From assembly GCF_036226605.1 (NCBI RefSeq), contig NZ_CP109000.1, forward strand, positions 7,973,746-8,037,745: DNA of 64,000 nucleotides. Reading direction: 5' to 3'. Within the stretch, counting starts at the first letter, position 1. Every line of letters begins with the position of its first letter. Below, piece after piece: positions 53,038-61,011 of the stretch. A model generated the notes under the pieces. The model was not told the origin of the DNA and ran no database searches. It was given only the letters and a program-made list of their open reading frames with translations. The position numbers and the translations under genes were made by a program. Source of the stretch: Streptomyces sp. NBC_00704. Lineage in GTDB: Bacteria; Actinomycetota; Actinomycetes; Streptomycetales; Streptomycetaceae.

Positions 53038-53319
53038 ATGGTGACGCGCGGCCTCTCCGGGGACAGTCGGATCGGCGAGTTCGCTCTCGTGCCCGACATC
53101 GAGCTGGAGGTCACGGTCGGCAGGCGGCAGTAACTGGCGCTGCACACCGGCCACATCGCAGGCCTCACCAAGTTCCTGCGGGAATCCATCGGCACCCTCG
53201 GCATCAGCACTCCCGGCGCCCGCACACCCGTGGCTGGCCAGTGCTTTCATTGCGAGGGGACTGGGCATGCCCGCCCGCTGTGGGAGCGGTCGCGGACAGT
53301 CCCCATCGACCTCTGGTAG
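53038..53319 (+). pseudogene. Unknown protein with zinc-ribbon-like end, broken by TAA
   Basis: One frame reads MVTRGLSGDSRIGEFALVPD and IELEVTVGRRQ, then TAA (53131-53133), then LALHTGHIAGLTKFLRESIG and TPVAGQCFHCEGTGHARPLW to TAG at 53317. The two parts look like one 93-codon gene with a nonsense codon. CFHCEGTGHA resembles half of a CxxC zinc ribbon. Family not recognised. Confidence 0.4.
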
Positions 53320-53747
53320 TTCCCGTACAGGGTGCTCGCGGTGGTGCTGGGTGGGATCGCCCAGCACACCGTCCAGGGTGCGGCGGCGGATCAGGCCGGT
53401 GCGGTGATCGCCGGGCAGTCCGGTCAGGGTGGGACGCGCCCGGCGCCCGGGTCGCCCCGTTGTCCGGACAGGACCAGGACGTTGGTGCGGGTTGGCCGAT
53501 ACGGCGCTGTTGATCATCTGCCGCTCACGATTCCCAGAGGAGCGATGCAGACCAGCCACCCTCTGAAGTCGCCGACCGTGCCGCGGACAATCCCGCGCTT
53601 CCGCTTGCGCGAAAGGATCCGCCGCATCGCGAACGCCGGCCTCTGACGACGGCGCGGCCACACACGCGCGCTGGCGGCAGTGACCTGAGCGCCCCGGCGC
53701 CCGTTGCCCTGCTGGGACCGCTCAACGCGGACGAGTGATCCCGTGGC
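53320..53747. other. Region without recognisable genes
   Basis: 428 bp. Open frames in both directions have poor codon use and no family resemblance. It should include the promoter for the following chimeric gene. Confidence 0.35.
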
Positions 53748-54905
53748 TTGGGGGTGGGGACGTTGCACGATGACAGGGCCGTAGCGGTGCTGCGGGAGGT
53801 GGCCGACCGGCAGGAGACAGCCGGCCATGGCTGGGCCTTGGATGGGGACCTGCGCCCGGTCAAGCAGCGCGTGTTCAACCTCGCCGGGCGGGGACTGGTG
53901 GAGCTGGCGGGCCGCGAGGACCGTGCGGAGTTGTCGGCGTGGGAGGGCCGTCCCGTGCGATGGGCGGCGCGTCCGACCCCGTGCGGTCATGCCCTTCTCG
54001 TCTACAGCCGTCTACGTCCCCAGCCCGCCCCGGACGACCCCGGGCCGGGGCTGCGACGGGTGGAGCTGATCCCGGCGCAGATGACCGCGCTGCGTCTGTT
54101 CGTCGCCCTCGCCGACCAATTGCGGGTGCCGCCTGCGTCCGGGCTGGCGGAGCGGGTGCGCGGGGCCCGGCGCGAGCAGGGCACGAACCGGCATGTGTTG
54201 TACCTGTCGCCAGAGCAGATGGAGTCGGTCGCCTACGGGTTCTGGCTGCACAGCATGTCCGGCTCGGCTCTCGAGGCCAACCGCTTCGCCCGCGACTACG
54301 ACGTCGCCCATGACCCTGCTCCTGCCACGGAGACGCCCGCCCTCCTGGCCGTCCACGACACCGTCGACGACACCACCGCCTACCGGGCGGAACTGTCGGC
54401 CCGCGTCGATGAGCCGGTCCTGTCTGACGACCCGGTCCTCCAGCGCGACCTCCAGCTACCCGACTCTTGGTGGGAGGACCTCGCCGGGACGCTGGAGAAG
54501 GTGGCGGCCGTCGACACCGACCGCGTCGCCGTACGGCAGCAGTACATGGACCGGGCGATCCCCGAGTTCGTGGGCATCCCGGCCCCGGCCGTGACCCGCT
54601 GGACCGCCGCCCACTCCGACCTGCACTGGGTAAACCTCACCGCGGCGCCGCTGCGGCTTCTGGACTGGGAGGGATGGGGGCGCGCTCCGGAGGGATTCGA
54701 CGCCGCCACGCTCTACGCCTACTCGCTGCTCCAGGAGGACGTCGCCGCCCGGGTCCACGACGCCTTCCCCGTCCTGGGCAGTCCGGTCGGCCTTGCAGCC
54801 GAAGCGACCGTGTGCGCGCAGTTGCTGCAGACCGTGGCTCGCGGCGACAACCTCAACCTCGAAGACCAGCTCCGGCACTGGTCCGAGGAACTCCGCCGCC
54901 GCTGA
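53748..54905 (+). CDS. Chimeric protein: Streptomyces unknown-domain plus phosphotransferase C-lobe
   Basis: 385 aa. Residues 1 to about 190 (VLREVADRQETAGHGWALDG, LSAWEGRPVRWAARPTPCGH, LSPEQMESVAYGFWLHSMSG) match a Streptomyces protein type of unknown function (I associate it with DUF6417, unverified). From about residue 205 to the end the sequence is the C-terminal lobe of an aminoglycoside-phosphotransferase-like kinase: TAAHSDLHWVNLTAAPLRLL (HxDLHxxN) and DWEGWGRAPEGFDAATLYAY (metal-binding DWE). The kinase N-lobe with the ATP-binding Lys is missing, so activity is doubtful. The start is uncertain among TTG 53748, GTG 53754 and TTG 53763. Confidence 0.6.
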   Translation: MGVGTLHDDRAVAVLREVADRQETAGHGWALDGDLRPVKQRVFNLAGRGLVELAGREDRAELSAWEGRPVRWAARPTPCGHALLVYSRLRPQPAPDDPGPGLRRVELIPAQMTALRLFVALADQLRVPPASGLAERVRGARREQGTNRHVLYLSPEQMESVAYGFWLHSMSGSALEANRFARDYDVAHDPAPATETPALLAVHDTVDDTTAYRAELSARVDEPVLSDDPVLQRDLQLPDSWWEDLAGTLEKVAAVDTDRVAVRQQYMDRAIPEFVGIPAPAVTRWTAAHSDLHWVNLTAAPLRLLDWEGWGRAPEGFDAATLYAYSLLQEDVAARVHDAFPVLGSPVGLAAEATVCAQLLQTVARGDNLNLEDQLRHWSEELRRR

Positions 54906-54961
54906 CCGAGCCCCTTGGCCCTGATGATGGCCAGGCGGATCAGCGCGTGGTCAGCCGCCGC

Positions 54962-55167
54962 TGGTGGCCTTCGCCCGCTACAGCCGTGACGGCAGCTTCG
55001 CGGTGCTCGGTGCCAACCTGCGCTTCACCATGGTGATGGCCGCCGGCTCGATCGCCGGTGCCGTGCTGGGCGGGCTGCTTCTGGGTATGTTCTCAGACTT
55101 GGTGCTCATCCCGGCGCTTGCCGCGATCCTGCTCGTCTCCGCGGCCAAGCTCGCCCGCCACGAATGA
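54962..55167 (+). pseudogene. TauE/SafE-type membrane protein, C-terminal fragment
   Basis: About 67 codons encode RYSRDGSFAVLGANLRFTMV and two hydrophobic helices (MAAGSIAGAVLGGLLLGMF and LVLIPALAAILLVSAAKLA), the end of a sulfite-exporter-like protein. No N-terminal part precedes. It differs from the intact TauE/SafE protein at 59882. Confidence 0.55.
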
Positions 55168-55186
55168 CCAGGCGCATGCTCACGAG

Positions 55187-55225
55187 CTTGCATCCGGTAC
55201 CCAGGTACAGGTTTACCGTCGGTGA
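55187..55225 (+). promoter_or_regulatory. Putative MerR-type promoter/operator
   Basis: Upstream of the Cys-rich small gene, cttgcatccggtacccaggt is followed by acaggtttaccgtcgg. The partial dyad GGTACC-CAGGTAC lies between a -35-like TTGCAT and a -10-like region with a long spacer, the arrangement used by MerR regulators. The merR-like gene is two genes downstream. Inference from position and shape. Confidence 0.4.
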
Positions 55226-55264
55226 TGTCCCCGCCCAGGGGACGCGATGACGGGAGTGAGCGCG

Positions 55265-55600
55265 ATGAACGACCTGGCGTGGGTGCCGCAGTCCTGCACG
55301 CTGCCCCCCGAGGAGCGGCCCCTGCGGGTCGCGGAGTGGGACGCGCTGTTCTCCGAGCGGCTGACCTCCATGTCGAGGCCCCAGCCGCTCAGTCTGCGCC
55401 TTGACCTGGCCGGCGGAGAAGGTGTGGAAGAGCGGGTGCGGGACCTGGTGGAACGCGAGAGCGGCTGCTGCTCGTTCTTCACCTTCACCACCACCCCCGG
55501 CCAGGACCTGCTCCGTCTGGACATCTCGGTGGACCAGGCGCACGAGGCGGTCCTGGACGCCCTGGCCGCACAGACGGCCGCTGCCCGGGAGCAGCGGTGA
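55265..55600 (+). CDS. Small protein with vicinal Cys pair in a mer-like operon
   Basis: A 111-aa soluble protein beginning MNDLAWVPQSCTLPPEERPL, with a conserved-looking vicinal pair in VERESGCCSFFTFTTTPGQD. Related small proteins accompany MerR genes in actinomycetes; the function is unknown, but the CC pair could bind a thiophilic metal. ATG 55265 has GGGAG at 8 bases; ATG 55247 adds six residues. The stop overlaps the MerR start as GTGA. Confidence 0.7.
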   Translation: MNDLAWVPQSCTLPPEERPLRVAEWDALFSERLTSMSRPQPLSLRLDLAGGEGVEERVRDLVERESGCCSFFTFTTTPGQDLLRLDISVDQAHEAVLDALAAQTAAAREQR

Positions 55601-56043
55601 GCACGGGTCTGCGCAGCGGGCAGGTCGCGGAGGCGGCCGGGGTGAACATCCAGACGCTGCGCTACTACGAGCGGCGCGGCCTGCTGGCCGAACCGGAACG
55701 CAGCAACGGCGGCCACCGCCTCTACGGCGAGGACGCGGTCACCGCGCTGAGAGTGATCAAGGCCGCCCAGCGGCTCGGGTTCACGCTGGAGGAGGTCGCG
55801 GAACTCCTGGAGGCCGGCCGCCACCGCCACGGACGACCCGTGGCAGGGCTCCAGGACCGCGCCGCGGCCAAGCTCGCCGAGGTCGACGCGAAGGTCGCGG
55901 ACCTGACCACCATCCGCACCGCCCTGGCCGCAGCCGTCGACGCGGGCTGCGACGACCTGACCGTCTGCGCGTCCAGCGCCTGCTGCCCCATCCCCTTCAC
56001 CGACCTCGCCGAGGAGAACCGCCATGCCGGACCCTGCTGCTGA
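55597..56043 (+). CDS. MerR-family metal-responsive regulator
   Basis: A 148-aa MerR protein: HTH RSGQVAEAAGVNIQTLRYYE (residues 6-25), RRGLLAEPERSNGGHRLYGE, dimerisation helix with AKLAEVDAKVADLTTIRTAL, and a Cys-rich C-terminus (Cys 118, 124, 129, 130, 147, 148; AGCDDLTVCASSACCPIP). The C-terminal Cys resemble mercury MerR, but no Cys is present near residue 82 where Hg-MerR has its first ligand, so the inducer may differ. GTG 55597 overlaps the preceding stop. It probably regulates the promoter upstream of its operon. Confidence 0.85.
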   Translation: MSTGLRSGQVAEAAGVNIQTLRYYERRGLLAEPERSNGGHRLYGEDAVTALRVIKAAQRLGFTLEEVAELLEAGRHRHGRPVAGLQDRAAAKLAEVDAKVADLTTIRTALAAAVDAGCDDLTVCASSACCPIPFTDLAEENRHAGPCC

Positions 56044-56338
56044 CCCCCGCACCGGGCGCGCCTCGAAAGCACTCGCGGGCCTGGCCGCTCTGGCCTGCGT
56101 GGCATGCTGCGCGCTGCCCGTCCTCATCACCGCCGGGGTCGTCGGTGCCGGCGCCGGGGCGGTGGTGGGCTGGCTGCCCGCCCTCGCCGTCGTCCTGGCC
56201 GTGCTCGCCGCCGGAACCTGGTGGCTCGGACAGCGTCGCCGCTCCTGCTCCTGCGCGCCGAAGGCCTCAGGCGAGAGCGGATGCGGCTGCCAGGCGTCCA
56301 CCGACCCGCTGAAGATCAGCGGCACGGGCCGTCGGTAG
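56024..56338 (+). CDS. Small Cys-rich membrane protein, MerT-like
   Basis: A 104-aa protein with two hydrophobic segments. The first carries ALACVACCALPVLITAGVVG with Cys 25, 28 and 29; the second is WLPALAVVLAVLAAGTWWLG. The C-terminal tail has SCSCAPK and GCGCQ. A Cys pair inside the first membrane helix is typical of MerT/MerF mercury uptake proteins. It overlaps the MerR gene by 20 bases, so it is in the same operon. Substrate is inferred. Confidence 0.65.
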   Translation: MPDPAADPRTGRASKALAGLAALACVACCALPVLITAGVVGAGAGAVVGWLPALAVVLAVLAAGTWWLGQRRRSCSCAPKASGESGCGCQASTDPLKISGTGRR

Positions 56339-56368
56339 GCTCACCGATCATGACTGTCGCTCGTTCCG

Positions 56369-57151
56369 TTGCCGGCGGTGTTCGTCGTGCTGCTGGCCGG
56401 AGGCTATGTGCCGCTGGCGGGCCGCGCGCGGCGGCGCAATGCGCAGGCCGGGTGGAGCCGGTGGCGGACCGGATGGTTCCTGGCCGGGTGCGCGCTGCTG
56501 GCGGCCGGCCTGCTGCCCCCGATCGCATCGTGGGCGCACGGCGACTTCCAAGGCCACATGCTCCAGCACCTGCTGATCGGCATGTACGCGCCGCTGGGGC
56601 TCGTACTGGGGGCGCCCGTCACTCTGCTGCTGCGCAACCTGCCCGCCGAACAAGGGCGGCGTCTGACCGGCCTGGTGCAGAGTCGGCCGGTGCACGTCCT
56701 GGCGAACCCGGTCACCGCGCTGCTGCTCAGCGTCGGCACGCTGGGGCTGCTGTACTTCACGCCGCTGTACAACACGATGTCGGCGAACATGGGGCTGCAC
56801 TGGCTGCTGCATGCCCACTTCCTGCTCGCGGGGTGCCTGTTCGCCTACGTCATCGCCGGACCCGACCCGGCCCCGGCCCGGCCCCGTGTTCCGGTGCGGC
56901 TGGTGGTGCTGGGCGTGGCGATCGCCGCGCACGCGGTGATCTCCCAGCTCATGTACGGCGGCTTCGGCATCAACATCCACGCCCCCGTCGACCAGGTCCA
57001 GGGCGGCGCCCAGATCATGTACTACGGCGGCGACATCGCCGAACTGCTCCTGGCCGTCGCCCTGGTCGCGACATGGCGCCCGCAGCCCGCCACCCGACGG
57101 GCCAGGCGTCCGCGTCGCGGAGCGGAAACGGCCCGGACCGCGGTGCTCTGA
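56369..57151 (+). CDS. CtaG-like cytochrome c oxidase assembly membrane protein
   Basis: A 260-aa polytopic protein of the caa3_CtaG type: WRTGWFLAGCALLAAGLLPP, AHGDFQGHMLQHLLIGMYAP (His-rich, with HMLQHLL), LHWLLHAHFLLAGCLFAYVI and AAHAVISQLMYGGFG. Members are thought to help copper insertion into cytochrome oxidase. The frame opens at TTG 56369 without a good Shine-Dalgarno site; ATG 56350 lies in another frame 19 bases upstream, so a one-base frameshift near 56365 may have detached the true start. Confidence 0.8.
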   Translation: MPAVFVVLLAGGYVPLAGRARRRNAQAGWSRWRTGWFLAGCALLAAGLLPPIASWAHGDFQGHMLQHLLIGMYAPLGLVLGAPVTLLLRNLPAEQGRRLTGLVQSRPVHVLANPVTALLLSVGTLGLLYFTPLYNTMSANMGLHWLLHAHFLLAGCLFAYVIAGPDPAPARPRVPVRLVVLGVAIAAHAVISQLMYGGFGINIHAPVDQVQGGAQIMYYGGDIAELLLAVALVATWRPQPATRRARRPRRGAETARTAVL

Positions 57152-57208
57152 CGGCCCCGGCCCGGGCGGCTTGAGGGCGTCGGGCGCGCCGGGCAGGCGA
57201 GGGTGAGG

Positions 57209-57439
57209 TCAGCGGGGTGGGGCCAGGCGCCGGCGGAAGGCGGTGCCGGTGAGCGGCATCCTCATCAGCGGGCCGATCAGGCAGAAGTCGAACACGCCAG
57301 CCGCCAGCGGCAGCAGCCCGGCGGCGGCCAAAATCCACCAGGCGCCTCCGGCCGTGGCGCCGATCGCGATCATAGCGATGCCCGCCGCGGCGCGTACGGC
57401 CCGGCCGGTGGTGCCTGCGAGGAAAGCGGCGACGTTCAT
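57209..57439 (-). CDS. DUF2892 (YgaP-type transmembrane) protein
   Basis: A 76-aa protein with two hydrophobic helices (AAAGIAMIAIGATAGGAWWI and AAAGLLPLAAGVFDFCLIGP) and a Cys in FDFCLIGPLM, matching the DUF2892 domain that follows rhodanese in YgaP. Stand-alone copies occur in sulfur/persulfide loci. ATG 57439 has AAGGAG at 6 bases. It lies downstream of the DUF302 gene on the same strand. Confidence 0.85.
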   Translation of the reverse strand: MNVAAFLAGTTGRAVRAAAGIAMIAIGATAGGAWWILAAAGLLPLAAGVFDFCLIGPLMRMPLTGTAFRRRLAPPR

Positions 57440-57548
57440 GGGTGGCTCCTTGTGAGGATGCTGCACGTTGCCAGGGCCTCCGGTGTCCGGGAGCGGCCGC
57501 AGCGAGTGTTCGACGTGGCAGGTGGCCTGGCGCCGCGTGGACCGAGAA

Positions 57549-57947
57549 CTATGCGGGCGGTCCGGTGAGCGCGGACAGGGCGGCGTCGAGGCGGCGGGTG
57601 GCTTCCTCGGCTACGGGCTTGAGGGCGTCCTGGCCGGTCAGGGTGACCATGGTGCCGGGGTCGAGGGCCTGGACGGCGATGCGGTCGCCGTCGGTGCGGA
57701 CGACGACGTTGCAGGGCAGGAGCAGACCGATGGAGCGGTCCGCCTGGATCGCCTGATGGGCCAGGGGCGGGTTGCAGGCGCCGAGGATCAGGTAGTCCTC
57801 CATCTCGTGGCCCAACTTCTCCTTCAGCGTGGCCTGCACGTCGATCTCGGTGAGGATCCCGAAGCCCTGCCCGGCCAGTGCTTCGCGTACGGCGCTCACG
57901 GTCTCCTCGAAGTCGCCGTCCACGTGCACGGTGCGGCTGTAGGCCAT
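57549..57947 (-). CDS. DUF302 protein
   Basis: A 132-aa DUF302 protein: VSAVREALAGQGFGILTEID, ATLKEKLGHEMEDYLILGAC-NPPLAHQAI and NVVVRTDGDRIAVQALDPGT. DUF302 proteins are frequent in sulfide, persulfide and heavy-metal loci; the conserved GACNP stretch carries a Cys. The gene is divergent from the CstB-like gene, and two C-tract/G-tract palindromes lie between them, so it is probably in the same regulon. RBS AAGGAGAA precedes ATG 57947. Confidence 0.87.
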   Translation of the reverse strand: MAYSRTVHVDGDFEETVSAVREALAGQGFGILTEIDVQATLKEKLGHEMEDYLILGACNPPLAHQAIQADRSIGLLLPCNVVVRTDGDRIAVQALDPGTMVTLTGQDALKPVAEEATRRLDAALSALTGPPA

Positions 57948-58032
57948 GGCCGTTCTCCTTCTTGTCGTCCGGTGCGCTGATGCGTCCGATGTCCGGCGGG
58001 TACCGGATCGGGGCAGCCCCTGACCTGGAATA

Positions 58033-58046
58033 TACCCCCGGGGGTA
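58033..58046. promoter_or_regulatory. CsoR/CstR-type operator 1
   Basis: TACCCCCGGGGGTA, a perfect 14-bp palindrome with the C-tract/G-tract form used by CsoR-family repressors. It lies between the divergent DUF302 and CstB-like genes. Confidence 0.65.
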
Positions 58047-58068
58047 CTGGTGTTACGGTGGAAACAGA

Positions 58069-58082
58069 TACCCCCCCGGGTA
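58069..58082. promoter_or_regulatory. CsoR/CstR-type operator 2
   Basis: TACCCCCCCGGGTA, an imperfect version of operator 1, centred 36 bp from it and 26-39 bases upstream of the CstB-like start. Two sites on one promoter suggest cooperative repression. Confidence 0.6.
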
Positions 58083-58107
58083 ATTTCCATTCGTGAGGAG
58101 TACCGGC

Positions 58108-59468
58108 GTGTTCTTCGTTGACACCATCGAGCTGGAAGGTCTCGGCAACCGCAGCTGGCCGGCGGCGAGAGCACGGCGGTGGCGGTGGACCCGCCGCGCG
58201 ACATCGACCAGGTCCTGGCGGCAGCCGCCCGGCGCGGTGTACGGATCTCCCACGTCGTGGAGACCCACATCCACAACGACTACGTCACCGGCGGACTCGA
58301 ACTCGCCCGGATCACCGGCGCCCGCTACCTCGTACCGGCCGACGCGCACGTCACCTTCGACCGCGTCCCCGTCGCCGACGGCGACCGTGTGGACATCGAC
58401 CCCGGCAGCGGGGTGACGCTGACCGCGATCGCGACGCCGGGCCACACCCCGCACCACACCTCCTACGCGCTGCGCGAGGCGGGACGTGCGGTGGTCGTCT
58501 TCACCGGCGGGTCGCTGCTGATCGGCAGCGTGGGACGGCCGGACCTGGTCGAGCCGCGGCTGACCGAACAACTGGCCCGCGCCCAGCACGCCTCCGCCCA
58601 CCGCCTGGCCTCCGACCTTCCCGACGAGACGGCGGTGCTGCCCACGCACGGCTTCGGCAGCTTCTGCTCCTCGGCCCAGTCCGAGGGCGAGGAGACCACC
58701 ATCGGCAAGGAGAAGAGCGCGAACACCGCGCTGACCGTCGATGTGGACACCTTCGTCGCGGACCTGCTGGCCGGCCTGGAGGACGTGCCCGCCTACTACA
58801 CGCACATGGGACCTGCCAACGCCGCCGGTTCCGCACCGCTCGACCTGACCCCGCCCGCCCTCGCGGACGCCGAGGAGATCGCCGCCCGCCTCGCGGCCGG
58901 CGAGTGGGTCGTCGACCTGCGCAACCGTGTCGCGTTCGCCGAGGGGCACGTGGCCGGGTCGTTCAACTTCGAGGCCGACGGCAAGCTCGCCACCTACCTC
59001 GCCTGGATGATCCCCTGGGGCAAGCCGGTCACCCTGCTCGCCGACACGGCCGAGCAGCTCGCCGACGCCCAGCGCGAACTGGTGCGGGTGGGCATCGACC
59101 GCCCGGCCGCCGCCGCCACCGGCACCCCCGCCGACTGGCTGCCCACAGGACAGGCCCCGGCCTCCTTCCCCCGCTCCACCTTCGCCGGACTCGCCGCACA
59201 CGGCACCGCTGATCTGGTGGTGCTGGACGTGCGCCGGAACTCCGAGCGGGCGAACGGCTGGATCACCGGATCGGTGCACATTCCCATCCACGAGCTCCAC
59301 GGCCGCCTCGCGGAGGTACCGCCGGGGACGGTGTGGGTGCACTGCGCCGGCGGCATGCGGGCCGCGATCGCCGCGTCCCTGCTGGACGCCACCGGCCGCG
59401 ACGTCGTCGCCGTCGACGACGGCTTCGACGCCGCCACCGACGCCGGCCTGCCCCTGACCACCGGCTGA
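58108..59468 (+). pseudogene. CstB-like persulfide dioxygenase-rhodanese, 5' frameshift
   Basis: GTG 58108 (GAGGAG at 7 bases) encodes FFVDTIELEGLGNRS, then about 4 bases are missing near 58158 compared with the expected NRSYLAGGEST, and the long frame AVDPPRDIDQVLAAAARRGV continues from 58182. It has the MBL motif ETHIHNDYVTGG, THGFGSFCSSAQSE, a degenerate rhodanese (VVDLRNRVAFAEGHVAGSFN) and an active rhodanese loop VHCAGGMRAAIAASLL. CstB-type enzymes oxidise persulfides to thiosulfate. If the deletion is real, translation could restart only at GTG 58179, losing the first strand. It may be a sequencing artefact. Confidence 0.78.
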
Positions 59469-59520
59469 CAGACAGCCCCGCTCACCGCACGAGATCCCAC
59501 AAGGAGCAGGAGAACCCTGA

Positions 59521-59885
59521 TGTTCCTCTTCCGCCGCAGCCAGCCCCGCGTCAGCGTGGACCAAGCACGCGACCGCACCAGCGGCGACATGCCGGACGCG
59601 ATTCTGCTCGACGTCCGCGAGAAGCCGGAATGGAACGCGGGCCACGCCCCCGGCGCCGTCCACGCACCCCTGTCGAAACTCGTGGCCGGCGCCGACCTGC
59701 CGACCGAAGCCTCCGGCCGGTCGCTGGTGGTGATCTGCCGCAGCGGGCACCGCTCCCAGCAGGCCGCGAAACTCCTCACCCAGCGCGGAGCGCAGGCCGT
59801 CGACGTCAAGGGCGGCATGAACGCGTGGGCCGCCGCCGGACACCCCGTCCTCGACGAACGCGGGAACCACGGCCAGATAGCGTGA
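59521..59885 (+). CDS. Single-domain rhodanese
   Basis: A 121-aa rhodanese: ILLDVREKPEWNAGHAPGAV, then the active-site loop VVICRSGHRSQQAAKLL (Cys nucleophile) and AQAVDVKGGMNAWAAAGHPV. It transfers sulfane sulfur. AGGAGCAGGAG precedes ATG 59521. The stop overlaps the TauE/SafE start as GTGA, so they are coupled. Confidence 0.92.
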
Positions 59886-60625
59886 CCGCACTCGTTCTCG
59901 CCCTCATCGCCGGGGCCGTCGTCGGCCTCGCCCTCGGAGCACTCGGCGGCGGCGGCAGCGTCCTGGCCGTGCCCGCCCTGATCTACCTGCTCGGCTTCTC
60001 CCCGTCCGCGGCCACCACCGCCAGTCTGATCATCGTGGCCGCCACCTCCGCCACCGCCCTGTACGCCCACGCCCGCGACGGCCACGTCGCCTGGAAAGTC
60101 GGATCGCTCTTCGCGGCCGCCGGCATCATCCCCGCCTACCTCGCGGGAGCCGCCGCCGGACGTGTGCCGGAAGCCGTGCTGACCGTCGCGTTCGCGGCGA
60201 TCGCGGCACTGGCGGCCGTGCGGATGTTTCGTCCGTCCGCCTCCCGACCGCCGGAGCGGATACGGCTCGGCAAGGCGGCCGGGGCAGGCGCCGGGCTCGG
60301 CGCGGTGACCGGCTTCCTCGGCGTCGGCGGAGGCTTCCTCGCCGTGCCCGCCCTGGTGGGCGTCCTCGGCCTGACCATGCGGCGGGCGGTCGGCACCAGC
60401 CTGCTCGTCATCACCGTCAACTCACTCGCCGCCCTGACCGCCCGCACCGGGACCGGCGGCGGCCTGGACTGGGCGCTGATCGGGCCGTTCACGGGGGCGG
60501 CGATCCTCGGCGCCTGGGACGGCAAACGCCTCAGCACCAAGGTCTCCGGCAACAGCCTTCAAAAGGTCTTCGCCGGGCTGCTCCTCGCGGTGGCCGTGTT
60601 CATGCTGATCGACGTGATCGCATGA
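59882..60625 (+). CDS. TauE/SafE-family sulfite/sulfur-anion exporter
   Basis: A 247-aa membrane protein with two repeats: VVGLALGALGGGGSVLAVPA-LIYLLG and GAVTGFLGVGGGFLAVPALV-GVLGL, the glycine-rich signature of TauE/SafE. About eight hydrophobic helices. In cst-type operons the homologue exports sulfite or thiosulfate made by persulfide oxidation, or imports a precursor; direction is not known here. GTG 59882 overlaps the rhodanese stop. The repressor gene converges from the other side. Confidence 0.9.
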   Translation: MTALVLALIAGAVVGLALGALGGGGSVLAVPALIYLLGFSPSAATTASLIIVAATSATALYAHARDGHVAWKVGSLFAAAGIIPAYLAGAAAGRVPEAVLTVAFAAIAALAAVRMFRPSASRPPERIRLGKAAGAGAGLGAVTGFLGVGGGFLAVPALVGVLGLTMRRAVGTSLLVITVNSLAALTARTGTGGGLDWALIGPFTGAAILGAWDGKRLSTKVSGNSLQKVFAGLLLAVAVFMLIDVIA

Positions 60626-60646
60626 GCACCCCGGCCACCGCGTCCG

Positions 60647-60928
60647 TCAGGCCAGGGACAGGAACAGCTTCTCCAGCCTCGCCCGCATCTGATCGCGGTC
60701 ACCGGCCTCCTGGCCGCCCTCGGCCATGCAGTGCTGCAACCCGGTCGCGATGATCGCGAACCCGGCCCGGTCCAGCGCACGGGAGACCGCCGCAAGCTGC
60801 GTGATCACATCCTCGCAGTCCCGGCCCTCTTCGATCATCTTGATGATCCCCGCGATCTGGCCCTGAGCCCGCCGCAGCCGATTGAGGACCGACTTCAGCT
60901 CGTCGGCCGCCATCTCAAGCTCCACCAT
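60647..60928 (-). CDS. CstR-like (CsoR/DUF156 family) persulfide-sensing repressor
   Basis: A 93-aa all-helical CsoR-family protein: LKSVLNRLRRAQGQIAGIIK, GRDCEDVITQLAAVSRALDR and AIIATGLQHCMAEG. Cys38 and Cys67 are 29 residues apart as in CsoR and CstR, but the position four before the second Cys, His in copper CsoR, is Gly63. Loss of that His fits a CstR-type persulfide sensor rather than Cu(I). ATG 60928 lies 12 bases from the 16-bp palindrome at 60941-60956, so autoregulation and control of the neighbouring genes are expected. Confidence 0.88.
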   Translation of the reverse strand: MVELEMAADELKSVLNRLRRAQGQIAGIIKMIEEGRDCEDVITQLAAVSRALDRAGFAIIATGLQHCMAEGGQEAGDRDQMRARLEKLFLSLA

Positions 60929-60940
60929 CCACCTCCATAA

Positions 60941-60956
60941 ATACCCCTAGGGGTAT
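60941..60956. promoter_or_regulatory. CsoR/CstR-type operator 3
   Basis: ATACCCCTAGGGGTAT, a perfect 16-bp palindrome in the 83-bp gap between the divergent repressor and rhodanese-DUF2892 genes. It shares the TACCCC/GGGGTA half-sites of operators 1 and 2. Confidence 0.72.
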
Positions 60957-61011
60957 CATACGGGATCGGGCCACCGACTCCCGGAACAGCACGGAAGGAA
61001 CCACCCCGCAC

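Noticed and set aside
60647..60928. Copper-sensing CsoR
   Set aside because: The His four residues before the second Cys is Gly, and all neighbours are sulfur-handling genes, so a CstR-type sensor is favoured.
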